A stretch of 23,195 nucleotides of DNA from Evtepia sp. (GCA_020025735.1 JAHHRP010000013.1:1-23195), one strand, 5' to 3'; shown: positions 1-8,332, counted from the stretch's first letter. Translations and numbers: made by a program. Notes: a model not told the origin generated them from the sequence alone.

Positions 1-80
1 GCGTACAAAACCTGCGCACAATGGATCTTGTCAATCGAAAAGTCCTAGAAGCCTATGTGTCGCAACGTCCCACAGAATAA
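1..80 (+). CDS. 3' end of an unidentified CDS (partial at left edge)
   Basis: The frame beginning at base 3 is open to a TAA at 78-80. It encodes a 25-residue tail that starts VQNLRTMDLV and ends SQRPTE. A perfect hairpin follows 20 bases later, as expected for the end of a transcription unit. The fragment is too short to assign to a family. Another frame stays open to 158 but would run through the hairpin, so it is less likely. That this is a real C-terminus is inferred from the stop and terminator arrangement only. Confidence 0.4.
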   Translation, partial: VQNLRTMDLVNRKVLEAYVSQRPTE

Positions 81-100
81 CAGAAAAGCAGACCAACATG

Positions 101-142
101 AACGCCGCCAAAATCGGGATACTCCTCGATTTTGGCGGCGTT
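101..142. terminator. perfect 16-bp hairpin, probable bidirectional terminator
   Basis: AACGCCGCCAAAATCG at 101-116 is perfectly repeated in inverse at 127-142, with a 10-base loop. It lies between the end of the left-edge + strand gene and the end of the leftward thioesterase gene, so it can serve both. There is no long T-tract on either side, only T-rich flanks. Confidence 0.65.
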
Positions 143-200
143 TCCTATCTCTTCTAAAGAACTATTTTCTTGAACGACATGTTGTACAGTGTTCTCTTTT

Positions 201-629
201 TTATCCCTCACCGCTGTCACGAACTACATAGCCATTGACCGTAACAAAAGCCACTTCCGCGCCCAGGTCGTCGGTGACATGGATCTCATAAAAGCACACT
301 CTTTTACCATCTTTCACCTGCCGAGCTTCCGCAATGAGACGCTTTCCCTGGGTGGATCGCAGAAAGGTAATCTGAGATGCCTGTGTCACCACATCCCGTC
401 CACGCTGATTGGAAGCTACCGCAAAGGCAAAGTCTGCCAGAGTAAACACCGCCCCACCCATAGGGATACCCAAGGCATTGCAGTGCCGGGGCTGGATCTC
501 CATGGAACATTTGGCATACCCATAGGATGCCTCATCAATCACCGCCCCCAGGCCCTCTGAAACAAAGAGATCATGGATAAATTTTTCCTGGAGCGCGTTC
601 CCAGCGCCCTCTGGCTTGGCGTGTCTCAC
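201..629 (-). CDS. PaaI-family hotdog-fold thioesterase
   Basis: Predicted acyl-CoA thioesterase of the PaaI/4HBT hotdog family, about 142 aa, cytoplasmic. The family signature is visible around residues 50-66: an Asn, then GIPMGGAVFTLAD. The usual His-Gly-Gly is Met-Gly-Gly here, and the Asp of the LAD motif is kept. The chosen GTG start overlaps the TGA stop of the upstream peptidase gene (GTGA, 626-629), implying translational coupling. An alternative GTG at 662 has AGGA upstream but would overlap the peptidase gene by 37 bases. The substrate is unknown. The family commonly hydrolyses phenylacetyl-CoA or other aromatic and acyl-CoAs. No separate promoter is seen, so it is probably co-transcribed with the M13 peptidase. 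Confidence 0.85.
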   Translation of the reverse strand: MRHAKPEGAGNALQEKFIHDLFVSEGLGAVIDEASYGYAKCSMEIQPRHCNALGIPMGGAVFTLADFAFAVASNQRGRDVVTQASQITFLRSTQGKRLIAEARQVKDGKRVCFYEIHVTDDLGAEVAFVTVNGYVVRDSGEG

Positions 630-2989
630 CAAATCACAACACGGTCTTCCGGCGCCAGCCACATACCATCCTGCTCTGTGATCCCAAAGGCTTCATAGAA
701 TGCAGGGAAGTTTTGCAGCACCAGACTGCCTCGCAATTTATCCGGTGCATGGACATCCGCTTGGGCCAGATAAAGTCGCGTCTCTCGAGGATAGCTGGAG
801 CACCAAATTTCTGCCATAGCAGTGTAAAGGGCTGCATAGTCTGGCGATGCCTGTCGGCTCTCAATCTCCGTCAGGCAAGCTGCGGCACCTAAGTCCGCAA
901 TGTTCTCAGACAAGGTCAGTCCACCAGAACAGGAGATGCCAGGAGCGGCTTCTCTGCCGTCATAAAGGGACACCACTTTATTGCACAGCTTTTGATAGGC
1001 CGCATAGTCCTCTTTGGTCCACCAGTCTGCGGCATTTCCATTTTCATCGTACTTGGCACCGTTGTTATCAAACGCATGGGTGATCTCATGGGCGATCACA
1101 TATCCAATCTTACCCAGGTTCTCCTCATAAGATGCGTTCACATCATAAAACGGCTTTTGCAGAATGGCCGCCGGAAAGGTAATCGAGTTATCTGCAAACA
1201 AATATGCTGCATTTGCCGTGTACGTGTTGAAGGGCCACAACTCTTCTGGTACCCCTTCCTTCTGAAGCTCGGGCAAGAGGGTAAGGCTTCCTTTGGTCAG
1301 GGCAACCACATTCTTGAAAAAGCTGCCGTCCTCCCGGCCGGAAGGAATCTCTACCTTCACTTTGGGTTCCTCCCAACTGTCTGGATAGCCAATGTTAATT
1401 TTCATCGTATCCAGCTTCAGCAGCGCCTTTTCCTTCGTAGGCTGGCTCATCCACTCCAGCCCTTGCAGCCGCTGGCGATAAACCGACAGAATCTCCTTGA
1501 CCATCCGCTCCACATCTGCTTTGGCTTCCGCAGTAAAGAACCGATCGGCGTATGCCCGACTGAGATACCCGCTCATATATTGCTGGACCAGCTGGGATGC
1601 CTCTTCCTCCTTGGTAGGCGTACCAGCGATCCCCAGATAGGCCTGATTGAACGTCTGGGTGGCTTTCCCAAATTCCTCATTCAGAGTGCCGCCAAAGGCA
1701 GTGGCCAGATTTCTCCGGCAATACGTCTTTAAGAGTTCCAAACCATGAGGGTCCTGAAAAATAGATGCCCAAGCCTTGAGCCGTCCTGGGTCCATCACCT
1801 GGATCTTATCCGTCTGGCTTAGGCCGGACAGCGCGAAGAGCTTTTCTAAGTCTATCCCCGGAAACATCTCCTTGAGCTGCTTCATGGTATAAATGTTATA
1901 CGTCTTTTCCACGTCTGCCAGTTCCTGATTGGTCAGCGATGCCGCAGCCAGCTTACTCTCACTGTCCCAAATCATTTTTGCACCAGCAGAAGCTGCACTT
2001 TCCTTCTGCCCCAATAATTGCAGAAGGGTAGACATATAGGTTAAATAGGCCGATTTTTGTTCCTTGGTGGCCGCAGCATAACCGCCCTGTCCAAGCGCAG
2101 GAACCACACCGTCAAAAATCAGGATATACTTGCTGCTGTCCTTGGCATCAATGGACAGACTGAACCCCAACAGCAGAGGAACCCCCAATTCCTTATAGAT
2201 GCGATTGTGTGCAGCCATCAGCGCTTCCAGGGAATCCGCTCGGTCAATGGCCGTCAGATAGGGCTGGATCGGGGTAATCCCTGCCTGATTTCTACCTTCA
2301 ATATCCAGGATGCTGCGGTAGAAGTTGACAATCATCTTCTCCCCTTCCGTAGTTGCGCCACCATTTACTAGTTCTTGAATGACACCCGTAAGCTCCTTGT
2401 CCACCCGGATGCCAACCTCTGTAAACGCACTTACTCCCAAATAACCAGGCGGGATCACACTGTTGTCCAGTGTCTGTTTGTTCACTGTGGCATAGAAGTC
2501 ATCCTTCAAGTTGCTTCCCTCCAGCGCGTAGGTACGCCGAAGGAAGAGATCCAACTGCTTCCCAGTAATCTTCTGATCTGGGGAGAAGGTCGTAGCGCTG
2601 GTGCCTGCCACAATCCCAGAGGCCAACACACTTTTCAGTTCCTCCTTGGCCCAAGCAGGGATATCCGTAAAATTTGCCGCAGGATATCCACTGCGGGCAT
2701 TGTCTCCCTTGGGTTCCGGCAGACCGCCAAAGGCGCGCTGAAGCATCACCAATGCCTGTGCCCGGGTAACCAGTCCTTCTTCGTTCAGGTCTCCGCCGGG
2801 ATACCCTTTCAGAATCCCCTCGTACGTTACCTTTTCGTTATAATCTTTCGCAGCTTCCAGCAGGATCGAGGCGGTCTCACCTCGTGTTAACGCCCGTTCA
2901 GGTTCTGCCGCCAGGGCCAGGGGCAGGCAAGAGACCAGCAAAACCGCCGTCAATCCTGCTACCGCAGTGCGCCTCAGCCATTGCTTCAT
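626..2989 (-). CDS. secreted M13 (neprilysin-like) zinc metallopeptidase with N-terminal SLH repeats
   Basis: 787-aa exported zinc endopeptidase. Residues 1-28 form a signal sequence (MKQWLRR followed by a hydrophobic stretch). Cleavage after ALA is likely, but LVSC also fits a lipobox. Residues about 30-155 look like two to three S-layer homology repeats, suggesting attachment to the cell wall. The rest is an M13 peptidase: NAAY and ITFPAAILQKPF substrate-binding segments, zinc motif HEITH (about 634-638), third ligand Glu in ENIAD (about 695), the DVHAPDKLR His motif (about 747) and the terminal Trp typical of the family. The ATG at 2989 is preferred because AGAGGA lies 8-9 bases upstream. 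The TTG at 3013 has no good site. It overlaps the downstream thioesterase gene by 4 bases. Family members cut peptides of up to roughly 40 residues. Confidence 0.93.
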   Translation of the reverse strand: MKQWLRRTAVAGLTAVLLVSCLPLALAAEPERALTRGETASILLEAAKDYNEKVTYEGILKGYPGGDLNEEGLVTRAQALVMLQRAFGGLPEPKGDNARSGYPAANFTDIPAWAKEELKSVLASGIVAGTSATTFSPDQKITGKQLDLFLRRTYALEGSNLKDDFYATVNKQTLDNSVIPPGYLGVSAFTEVGIRVDKELTGVIQELVNGGATTEGEKMIVNFYRSILDIEGRNQAGITPIQPYLTAIDRADSLEALMAAHNRIYKELGVPLLLGFSLSIDAKDSSKYILIFDGVVPALGQGGYAAATKEQKSAYLTYMSTLLQLLGQKESAASAGAKMIWDSESKLAAASLTNQELADVEKTYNIYTMKQLKEMFPGIDLEKLFALSGLSQTDKIQVMDPGRLKAWASIFQDPHGLELLKTYCRRNLATAFGGTLNEEFGKATQTFNQAYLGIAGTPTKEEEASQLVQQYMSGYLSRAYADRFFTAEAKADVERMVKEILSVYRQRLQGLEWMSQPTKEKALLKLDTMKINIGYPDSWEEPKVKVEIPSGREDGSFFKNVVALTKGSLTLLPELQKEGVPEELWPFNTYTANAAYLFADNSITFPAAILQKPFYDVNASYEENLGKIGYVIAHEITHAFDNNGAKYDENGNAADWWTKEDYAAYQKLCNKVVSLYDGREAAPGISCSGGLTLSENIADLGAAACLTEIESRQASPDYAALYTAMAEIWCSSYPRETRLYLAQADVHAPDKLRGSLVLQNFPAFYEAFGITEQDGMWLAPEDRVVIW

Positions 2990-3037
2990 TCGCTTTTCCT
3001 CTTTTCTTTCCAATTTCCGGCAAGTCCGGTTGGATTT

Positions 3038-3066
3038 AATCTACTCTATATTATCCCTCTTGTCAA
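3038..3066 (-). promoter_or_regulatory. sigma-A-type promoter for the M13 peptidase/thioesterase unit
   Basis: Read on the - strand, TTGACA (3066-3061) is followed after exactly 17 bases by TAGATT (3043-3038). Transcription would start about 40 bases before the ATG at 2989. The -35 is perfect and the -10 matches at four of six positions. Confidence 0.6.
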
Positions 3067-3129
3067 CGCTCTTTTCCTCTTCTAAAAACGAAAACCAGAC
3101 AAGAACTGCTGGAAATTTGCCAAAAAACC

Positions 3130-3158
3130 TTGACAGAAATTATGTTGTGTGCTAAATT
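3130..3158 (+). promoter_or_regulatory. promoter of the gntR-ABC cassette
   Basis: TTGACA at 3130-3135 and TAAATT at 3153-3158 are separated by 17 bases. The predicted start near 3165 lies directly against a palindrome (3168-3189) that is a likely operator for the first gene product. Confidence 0.65.
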
Positions 3159-3167
3159 GCAAACACA

Positions 3168-3189
3168 GTTAATTAGTACGCTGATTAAC
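3168..3189. promoter_or_regulatory. palindromic operator candidate for the YtrA-type GntR regulator
   Basis: The 22-bp interrupted palindrome has perfect outer arms GTTAAT (3168-3173) and ATTAAC (3184-3189). With the inner bases, 8 of 11 positions are symmetric. It covers the predicted transcription start of the gntR promoter. Autorepression is typical of GntR/YtrA regulators encoded first in an ABC operon. Binding itself is inferred. Confidence 0.5.
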
Positions 3190-3212
3190 CACTCAAGGAA
3201 GGAGGTGCTGTT

Positions 3213-3581
3213 TTGCGATTTCAGGATGAAAAGCCTATCTTTCTTCAGCTGGCTGAACAGTTGGAAGATGCCATCCTATCAGGCGCCTATCCAGAAGGCA
3301 GCCAAGTGCCATCCATCACAGAATATGCCGCCACCTACAAGATCAATCCTGCCACCGCCCTAAAAGGCATCAATCAACTGGTGAACGCTGGTCTGCTCTA
3401 CAAAAAACGCGGTATCGGGATGTTTGTGGCCGACGGCGCACAGGAAATGCTGCGAAAGCAGCGATCAGAAGCCTTTTATCACGATTATGTACAAGCAATG
3501 GTCCGGGAAGGAAAAGGGCTAGGGCTTACCCTGGCCCAACTCACGGACCTCGTAAAGAGAGGATTTCAAGATGTCAATTAA
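3213..3581 (+). CDS. GntR-family (YtrA subfamily) transcriptional regulator
   Basis: 122-aa regulator. The N-terminal winged helix-turn-helix begins with PIFLQLAEQLEDAILSGAY and continues with the GntR pattern in which the protein reads SITEYAATYKINPATA. The short C-terminal helical tail, lacking a large ligand domain, defines the YtrA subfamily. The start is TTG at 3213, fixed by GGAGG at 3201-3205 seven bases upstream. Its 3' end overlaps the start of the first ATPase gene by 11 bases, so the two are translationally linked. YtrA members usually repress their own ABC-transporter operon and are relieved by cell-envelope stress. Here the inducer is unknown. The palindrome at 3168-3189 is the likely binding site. 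Confidence 0.93.
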   Translation: MRFQDEKPIFLQLAEQLEDAILSGAYPEGSQVPSITEYAATYKINPATALKGINQLVNAGLLYKKRGIGMFVADGAQEMLRKQRSEAFYHDYVQAMVREGKGLGLTLAQLTDLVKRGFQDVN

Positions 3582-4440
3582 CTGCCAAGCCATTTCCAAG
3601 CGCTTCGGTACCACGCAGGCCCTAGATAACGTCACCCTAACCCTAGACCCCGGCCACATCTACGGTCTGTTGGGCAACAACGGTGCCGGGAAAAGCACCC
3701 TTCTGAGCATTCTCACTGATCGGCAGATCCCCGACGAGGGTTCTGTTCTCATCGACGGGATGCCGATACGCAACAACGACAAAGCCCTGCACAGAGTCTT
3801 TCTCGTGGGCGAACAGAATTTCTTCCCGGATGACATGAAGGTCTTTCGGTGTCTGCAAACTGCCTCATACTTCTACCCAGACTTCGACCTGGAACGGGCC
3901 ACCGCGCTTGCCGATCAGTTTGGCTTGCCCCTGAAAAAGAAGATCCCCAACCTCTCCACCGGCTACTCCTCCATTTTTCGGTTGGTGCTGGGACTGTGCG
4001 TAAACACCCCTTATGTCATCTTTGACGAACCCGTGTTAGGGCTGGATGCCCAACACCGGGAGATGTTTTACCGCCTCCTAGTGGAAACTTTTATGGGGCG
4101 TTCCTGCACAGTCATCCTGTCCACCCACCTCATCGACGAAGTGGAGGACCTCATTGACTACACCATTATCCTCCGGGAAGGTAAGGTCCTCCGCAGCGCC
4201 CCCACAGAAGAACTGGTCTCAACAGCCTGTGCCCTGTCTGGTCCTGCTGAACTGGTCGATCAGTTCACCCAGAACAAAACCGTCCTGACCCGTCACAGCC
4301 TGGGAGGGCTGAAAACCGTCACACTCAAAGAGGAACTGACAGAGTCTCTCCCTGAAGGTCTGAAAAAAAACAAGATGCGCCTGCAAGACTATTTTATCAG
4401 ACTGCAAGAAGCCGAAGATCAAAAAGGAGGAACTCTATGA
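3571..4440 (+). CDS. ABC transporter ATP-binding protein (YtrB-like)
   Basis: 289-aa nucleotide-binding subunit of an ABC-2 type exporter. Walker A GNNGAGKST is at 35-43, a variant signature LSTGY at 128-132, Walker B YVIFDEP at 148-154, D-loop GLDA, and the switch His at 186 in STHLIDE. The Q-loop region reads VGEQNFF. A C-terminal extension of about 80 residues after the ATPase core is typical of this subfamily. The ATG lies inside the end of gntR with AGAGAGG upstream. The 3' end overlaps the following permease gene by 4 bases (ATGA), so the two probably form a complex. The substrate cannot be inferred. Confidence 0.92.
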   Translation: MSINCQAISKRFGTTQALDNVTLTLDPGHIYGLLGNNGAGKSTLLSILTDRQIPDEGSVLIDGMPIRNNDKALHRVFLVGEQNFFPDDMKVFRCLQTASYFYPDFDLERATALADQFGLPLKKKIPNLSTGYSSIFRLVLGLCVNTPYVIFDEPVLGLDAQHREMFYRLLVETFMGRSCTVILSTHLIDEVEDLIDYTIILREGKVLRSAPTEELVSTACALSGPAELVDQFTQNKTVLTRHSLGGLKTVTLKEELTESLPEGLKKNKMRLQDYFIRLQEAEDQKGGTL

Positions 4441-5216
4441 ACATAAAACCTGCCATCCGTTATCAGTCGCGGGAATATTTTGTTGCCAGTTTGATCTTTT
4501 TAAGCATTAACTTCCTCGTTCCCTTCCTTATCATTATAAGCTTATTGTCTGCTCGATCTGCCACGGAAACCTCTGGTTTCTCTTCCGTTTCTTACAGCGG
4601 CTATGAGATGGCCTGCTGGATTTTTTTCTTTGTCTTTGGTATCCTTCTTCCTCGGCAGGCAACTAGGATATGTGTCCAGTTTGGCGTCTCCCGCAGAACC
4701 GCCTTTCTCAGCCTCTTCCCCCCTCTGTTTTTCATCAGTCTCATCATGGCCCTGGCCCAAAAAGGGATTTTTCTCATACTTGATCAAATTTCCAACGCCA
4801 TCCATGTAGACATGCAAATCACCTACCTTTTTAAACTCCTCTATCTGGACGGGAACAACACACTTACACTAACCCAACACGGGCAGGAAATTCTGTTTCA
4901 CCTTTTCTACATGATTGCCAACTTCTCTTTGGGGCTGTTCTTTACTTTCCTGTTCTGGCGGCTCAATAAAATTGGCTGTATCATCGCTGGCTTGGCAATC
5001 CCCGCCACTCTGATCGGCATCCCCTTCCTCATAGAGCTCTTCCCCACAGCCTTTGCCCCAGTCATCTCCCTTGCAAAAACCATCGGCACCCTCTCTGTTT
5101 CCTCCCCCTGGTGGGCCATCCTCTTCGCCCTCCTCCTCACCCTCTTCTTCTCGGTCGTGAGCTGGCTGCTCATCCGACGGACCAACATCCGAGGCAGCAC
5201 CCTCACCAGCAAGTAA
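4437..5216 (+). CDS. ABC transporter permease subunit, six membrane segments
   Basis: 259-aa integral membrane protein with about six hydrophobic segments, at roughly residues 16-38, 56-75, 88-108, 150-172, 180-202 and 225-245. It has no other recognisable motif. The ATG overlaps the stop of the preceding ATPase by 4 bases, with AAAGGAGG just upstream of the start. This coupling marks it as the membrane partner of that ATPase. Direct family assignment is weak. Order and length resemble the permeases of YtrA-type cassettes. Confidence 0.85.
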   Translation: MNIKPAIRYQSREYFVASLIFLSINFLVPFLIIISLLSARSATETSGFSSVSYSGYEMACWIFFFVFGILLPRQATRICVQFGVSRRTAFLSLFPPLFFISLIMALAQKGIFLILDQISNAIHVDMQITYLFKLLYLDGNNTLTLTQHGQEILFHLFYMIANFSLGLFFTFLFWRLNKIGCIIAGLAIPATLIGIPFLIELFPTAFAPVISLAKTIGTLSVSSPWWAILFALLLTLFFSVVSWLLIRRTNIRGSTLTSK

Positions 5217-5239
5217 ACACAATAGAAAAGGAGAACGTT

Positions 5240-5944
5240 ATGCTAAATCTCAACCATGTAACCAAATATTATGGCAAATACCTTGCCAACGATGACATCA
5301 GCTTCCAGGTTGACGGTGGCCAGATCGCCATTCTCCTGGGTCCCAACGGGGCAGGCAAGTCTACTATTATCAAATGTATCGCCGGTCTGCTCCGCTTCCA
5401 GGGAGAAATCACCATCGGTGGCTTTTCCAACAAATCCTCCGACGCCAAGCGTCTGCTGGCCTACATTCCCGAAACTCCAGCGGTCTACGATATGCTCACT
5501 GTGGCCGAACACCTGGAATTCATCCGCCGTGCCTATCGCCTAGAGGACGATGGCTATGGTCAGACCCTCCTGGAACGCTTTGAGCTGGCAGACAAGCAGG
5601 ATAAGTTGGGTCGGGACCTCTCCAAAGGGATGCAGCAAAAACTCTCGATCTGTTGTGGCCTGATCCGTCACCCCAAACTCATCATCTTTGACGAGCCTAT
5701 GGTGGGTCTGGACCCACACGCCATCAAAGAACTGAAAAAACTCTTCCGCGAACAAAAAGACCAGGGCGCCGCCCTGCTCATTTCCACCCACATGATCGAC
5801 AGCGTAGAGAACTATTGGGACATAACCCATATTATGGTCAAAGGCCGCTTTGCCGCCACCCAGTACAATCGTCCAGAAGAGTTGAAGACCCAAAGCCTAG
5901 AGGAACTCTTTTTCTCCATCACCGAAGGGGGAGACGCCACATGA
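5240..5944 (+). CDS. ABC transporter ATP-binding protein (second ATPase of the cassette)
   Basis: 234-aa ATPase with Walker A GPNGAGKST (34-42), signature LSKGM (127-131), Walker B LIIFDEP (147-153), D-loop GLDP and switch His 184 in ISTHMID. Glu occupies the usual Gln of the Q-loop (IPETPAVYD, about 76-84). The ATG at 5240 is chosen because AAAGGAG precedes it by about 7 bases and the protein aligns from MLNLNHVTKYYG. A longer in-frame start at 5111 would lie wholly inside the permease gene. The stop overlaps the next gene by 4 bases (ATGA), pairing it with the large exporter protein downstream. Confidence 0.93.
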   Translation: MLNLNHVTKYYGKYLANDDISFQVDGGQIAILLGPNGAGKSTIIKCIAGLLRFQGEITIGGFSNKSSDAKRLLAYIPETPAVYDMLTVAEHLEFIRRAYRLEDDGYGQTLLERFELADKQDKLGRDLSKGMQQKLSICCGLIRHPKLIIFDEPMVGLDPHAIKELKKLFREQKDQGAALLISTHMIDSVENYWDITHIMVKGRFAATQYNRPEELKTQSLEELFFSITEGGDAT

Positions 5945-7497
5945 ATGCCCTGATCTATCTTGCCCTCACCCGGCTGAAAAATAACATTCGGGACCTCTTT
6001 CGGAAACCTGCCCGCCTCATTTATGTCCTCCTTCTCCTCCTCCTTTTGTTCCTTTCCATCCAGGGCAGTGGAGACGCAACCTTGTTGGAAAATACCTTCC
6101 GAGACCCCCGGGAACTGGTGGCCATCGCCACCGGACTCTTCCTCTCCCTCTTCTTGCTCACTGTTTGGAACGGATTCTCCAAGGGGGGCACCATTTTCTC
6201 TCTGTCCGATGTTAATCTCATCTTCCTCTCTCCGATCCGACGGACACAAATCCTGTTTTATGGCCTCACCCGACAAATCAGCACCATCATGCTCTTTGTC
6301 CTGATCCTGTTTTACCAATATAGCTGGCTGCACGACCTTTACGGCATCTCTATGGGTACCATGGCTGTCATCTTGCTGTACTATGTGGCTGCGGTCTTTT
6401 TGGGCGAAGTAACAGCCATGACCATCTACTCCTTCACCAGCAACCGACCAGGTACCCAGCGTGTCCTCAAGGGACTTCTTCTGACAAGTCTCATCTTGCT
6501 GGCACTTTGGGTGCTTTGGGGCGCCTGGACCTCCCCCACAGACCGTGTGGCTGGAATGGTGACCGCTGCCCTTAGCCTGCCAGTACAACTGTTCCCTGTA
6601 GGCGGCTGGCTTGGCTGGTCTTTTTCTGCCTGTTTGCGCCTTGGTTCCTGGTGGCCTGGTCTTGTTTTGTGCCTGGTTTTCTTCCTGGTTCTGTTGTTCC
6701 TGCTGACCCACTTTGACCAGGACTGGTATGAAGATGTCCTCCGCACCGCTGAACTGGCCCAGTCTGCCATCACCGCCAAAAAAGAAGGCACCATGGAATC
6801 CGTTCCAACTAAAATTCGGGTGGGCACCACCGGATTGGGCCGCGGCTGGGGCGCATCTGCCTTTTACTATAAACATAAAATCGAAAATCGGCGCGGGGGA
6901 ATCCTACTGCTGCCCATGGCAAATCTGATCTTCGCTGTCGTCCTCATTGCCTTTTCTGTCTTCACACGAAGCGGTGGAATCCTCCCTGTGTTTTTCTTTT
7001 CCGTCTACCTCCAGCTGTTCAGCACCGGACAAAGCCGGATCAACCGGGAACTCTACAAACCCTTCATCTATCTGGTGCCGGAGCCTCCCTTTTCCAAGCT
7101 CCTCCATGCTCTGCGGGAACTTCTCCCCACTACGCTGGCAGAAGCGGTAATTATCTTTGTTCCCGTCGGTCTCATTCTTGGGCTGGGACCAGTAGAAATC
7201 CTCGGCTGTGTCTTCGCTCGCATCAGCTACGCCCTTCTCTTTCAGAGCGGCAATCTCCTGCTGGAACGGTTCTGGAGTGGTGCAAACAAGGCACTCCTCT
7301 TCTTTCTCTACTTTCTCATTCTCATTCTGCTCTCACTTCCAGGAATCCTTCTCTCCCTCTTCTTGTTCGCAGGGTTCGACTTGTCTCTTAACCCCATCGT
7401 CCGCTTGGTAACTGCCGCCATTGTGAATATCCCCATCGCCTTAATCCTGCTCTATTGCCTGCGGAATATGCTTCAGTACGCTGAATACACCCACTAA
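5941..7497 (+). CDS. putative ABC exporter membrane protein (ABC_export family)
   Basis: 518-aa polytopic membrane protein matching in size and organisation the 'putative ABC exporter' family of Firmicutes, which is normally encoded beside one ATPase. Hydrophobic segments occur near residues 22-40, 60-80, 105-125, 135-160, 180-200, 215-240 and 245-265, then a hydrophilic stretch, then about five more from roughly residue 325 onward. The ATG at 5941 overlaps the ATPase stop by four bases, which rules out the longer in-frame start at 5815. It is the last gene of the cassette, and a strong hairpin follows 15 bases after the stop. The cargo is unknown; export from the cell is the likely direction. 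Confidence 0.85.
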   Translation: MNALIYLALTRLKNNIRDLFRKPARLIYVLLLLLLLFLSIQGSGDATLLENTFRDPRELVAIATGLFLSLFLLTVWNGFSKGGTIFSLSDVNLIFLSPIRRTQILFYGLTRQISTIMLFVLILFYQYSWLHDLYGISMGTMAVILLYYVAAVFLGEVTAMTIYSFTSNRPGTQRVLKGLLLTSLILLALWVLWGAWTSPTDRVAGMVTAALSLPVQLFPVGGWLGWSFSACLRLGSWWPGLVLCLVFFLVLLFLLTHFDQDWYEDVLRTAELAQSAITAKKEGTMESVPTKIRVGTTGLGRGWGASAFYYKHKIENRRGGILLLPMANLIFAVVLIAFSVFTRSGGILPVFFFSVYLQLFSTGQSRINRELYKPFIYLVPEPPFSKLLHALRELLPTTLAEAVIIFVPVGLILGLGPVEILGCVFARISYALLFQSGNLLLERFWSGANKALLFFLYFLILILLSLPGILLSLFLFAGFDLSLNPIVRLVTAAIVNIPIALILLYCLRNMLQYAEYTH

Positions 7498-7511
7498 CAG
7501 ATCTTATCACA

Positions 7512-7550
7512 GAACAAAAGCCCAGTTCAGTTTGAACTGGGCTTTTGTTC
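7512..7550. terminator. bidirectional intrinsic terminator between the ABC cassette and purC
   Basis: An 18-bp perfect stem (arms containing AAAAGCCCAGTTCA and TGAACTGGGCTTTT) with a 3-base loop. The A-rich start and T-rich end of the stem allow it to function in both directions. It separates the + strand ABC operon (stop at 7497) from the convergent purC gene (stop at 7585). Confidence 0.9.
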
Positions 7551-7584
7551 TATCTTATTTTCCGCTGTCAGCTAAACCAGCGAC

Positions 7585-8268
7585 TCAGATCTTTTCCAAA
7601 ATCAGCTTGGCACAGTCGATCTGGTTGGGGATGTTCCCCTTCTCGTCCCGGACCCGCCAAATATCGGGGGTGATCTCATCTACCACATACATTTTACCAT
7701 TCTCGTCATAGCCTACCTCGATCTTAAAGTCGATGAGAGTCAGGCCCATGGCTGACAGTTCCTTCTTCAGCACTTCGCCTACCTTGACCAGAATGCCAAG
7801 CGCCTCGTCATACTGACCAGGAGCCAGAAGATCCTTCATGATGCAAAGGCGCTCACTGATGAGAGGATCGCCCTGGTCATCATCCTTGAGGGTCACTTCA
7901 GTGTAAGGAGGATCAAACACAATTCCCTCCTCCAAGGAAAACCGACGGCACATAGAACCTGCTGTGAAATAACGCAGCACGAACTCCAGCTTGGGTACGG
8001 TGAGTTTACGCACCTGCATCAGGCCCTGGTCCACATCTGCGCCCAGGTAGTGGGTGGGGATGCCGTTCTTCTCCATCAGCTCAAAAAAGTGCTTGGAGAT
8101 TTTCAGCCCGATCTTCCCCTTGCCTTCTACGCTGCCCCCCACAGTATTGGAGCCGGGATCAAAGACCCCATTCTCACCGGTGGCAGAGTCCTTAAAGAAG
8201 AGATTCACCACGCCCGTAGCCTCGTCCAGCATGACGGTCTTGGTTTTTCCGTTATACAGGGTTTTCAT
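7585..8268 (-). CDS. purC: phosphoribosylaminoimidazole-succinocarboxamide synthase (SAICAR synthetase)
   Basis: 227-aa enzyme that joins aspartate to CAIR in an ATP-dependent step of de novo purine synthesis, in the cytoplasm. Diagnostic parts are the N-terminal nucleotide loop (YNGKTKTV), a central ROLE-fitting arginine segment (EFVLRYFTAGSMCRRF, 95-110), the signature LIDFKIEVG (178-186) and DEITPD (197-202, usually DEISPD). The region after FKD reads GENGVFDPGSNTVGG, the form seen in a clostridial branch rather than the textbook enzyme. The ATG is supported by GGGAGG about 9 bases upstream. No other purine gene is adjacent, so it is an isolated pathway gene with its own promoter. Confidence 0.92.
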   Translation of the reverse strand: MKTLYNGKTKTVMLDEATGVVNLFFKDSATGENGVFDPGSNTVGGSVEGKGKIGLKISKHFFELMEKNGIPTHYLGADVDQGLMQVRKLTVPKLEFVLRYFTAGSMCRRFSLEEGIVFDPPYTEVTLKDDDQGDPLISERLCIMKDLLAPGQYDEALGILVKVGEVLKKELSAMGLTLIDFKIEVGYDENGKMYVVDEITPDIWRVRDEKGNIPNQIDCAKLILEKI

Positions 8269-8323
8269 AGTTGTCGTCCTCCCTATCGAATGTCTCTGGC
8301 GATTGTTGGTTCATGTCGTCCTT

Positions 8324-8332
8324 ATTATAGCA
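8324..8332 (-). promoter_or_regulatory. extended -10 promoter for purC
   Basis: On the - strand the sequence reads TGCTATAAT, a perfect -10 with the TG extension. No good -35 is present. Transcription would start about 45-50 bases before the purC ATG, too short a leader for a purine riboswitch. None is visible. Confidence 0.6.

Noticed and set aside
5111..5239. N-terminal extension of the second ATPase
   Set aside because: It would overlap the permease gene by more than 100 bases. The ATG at 5240 has a good ribosome binding site and matches the family start.
5812..6876. 354-residue open frame antisense to the exporter gene
   Set aside because: Same reasoning: it lies opposite a well-supported coupled gene and lacks start signals.
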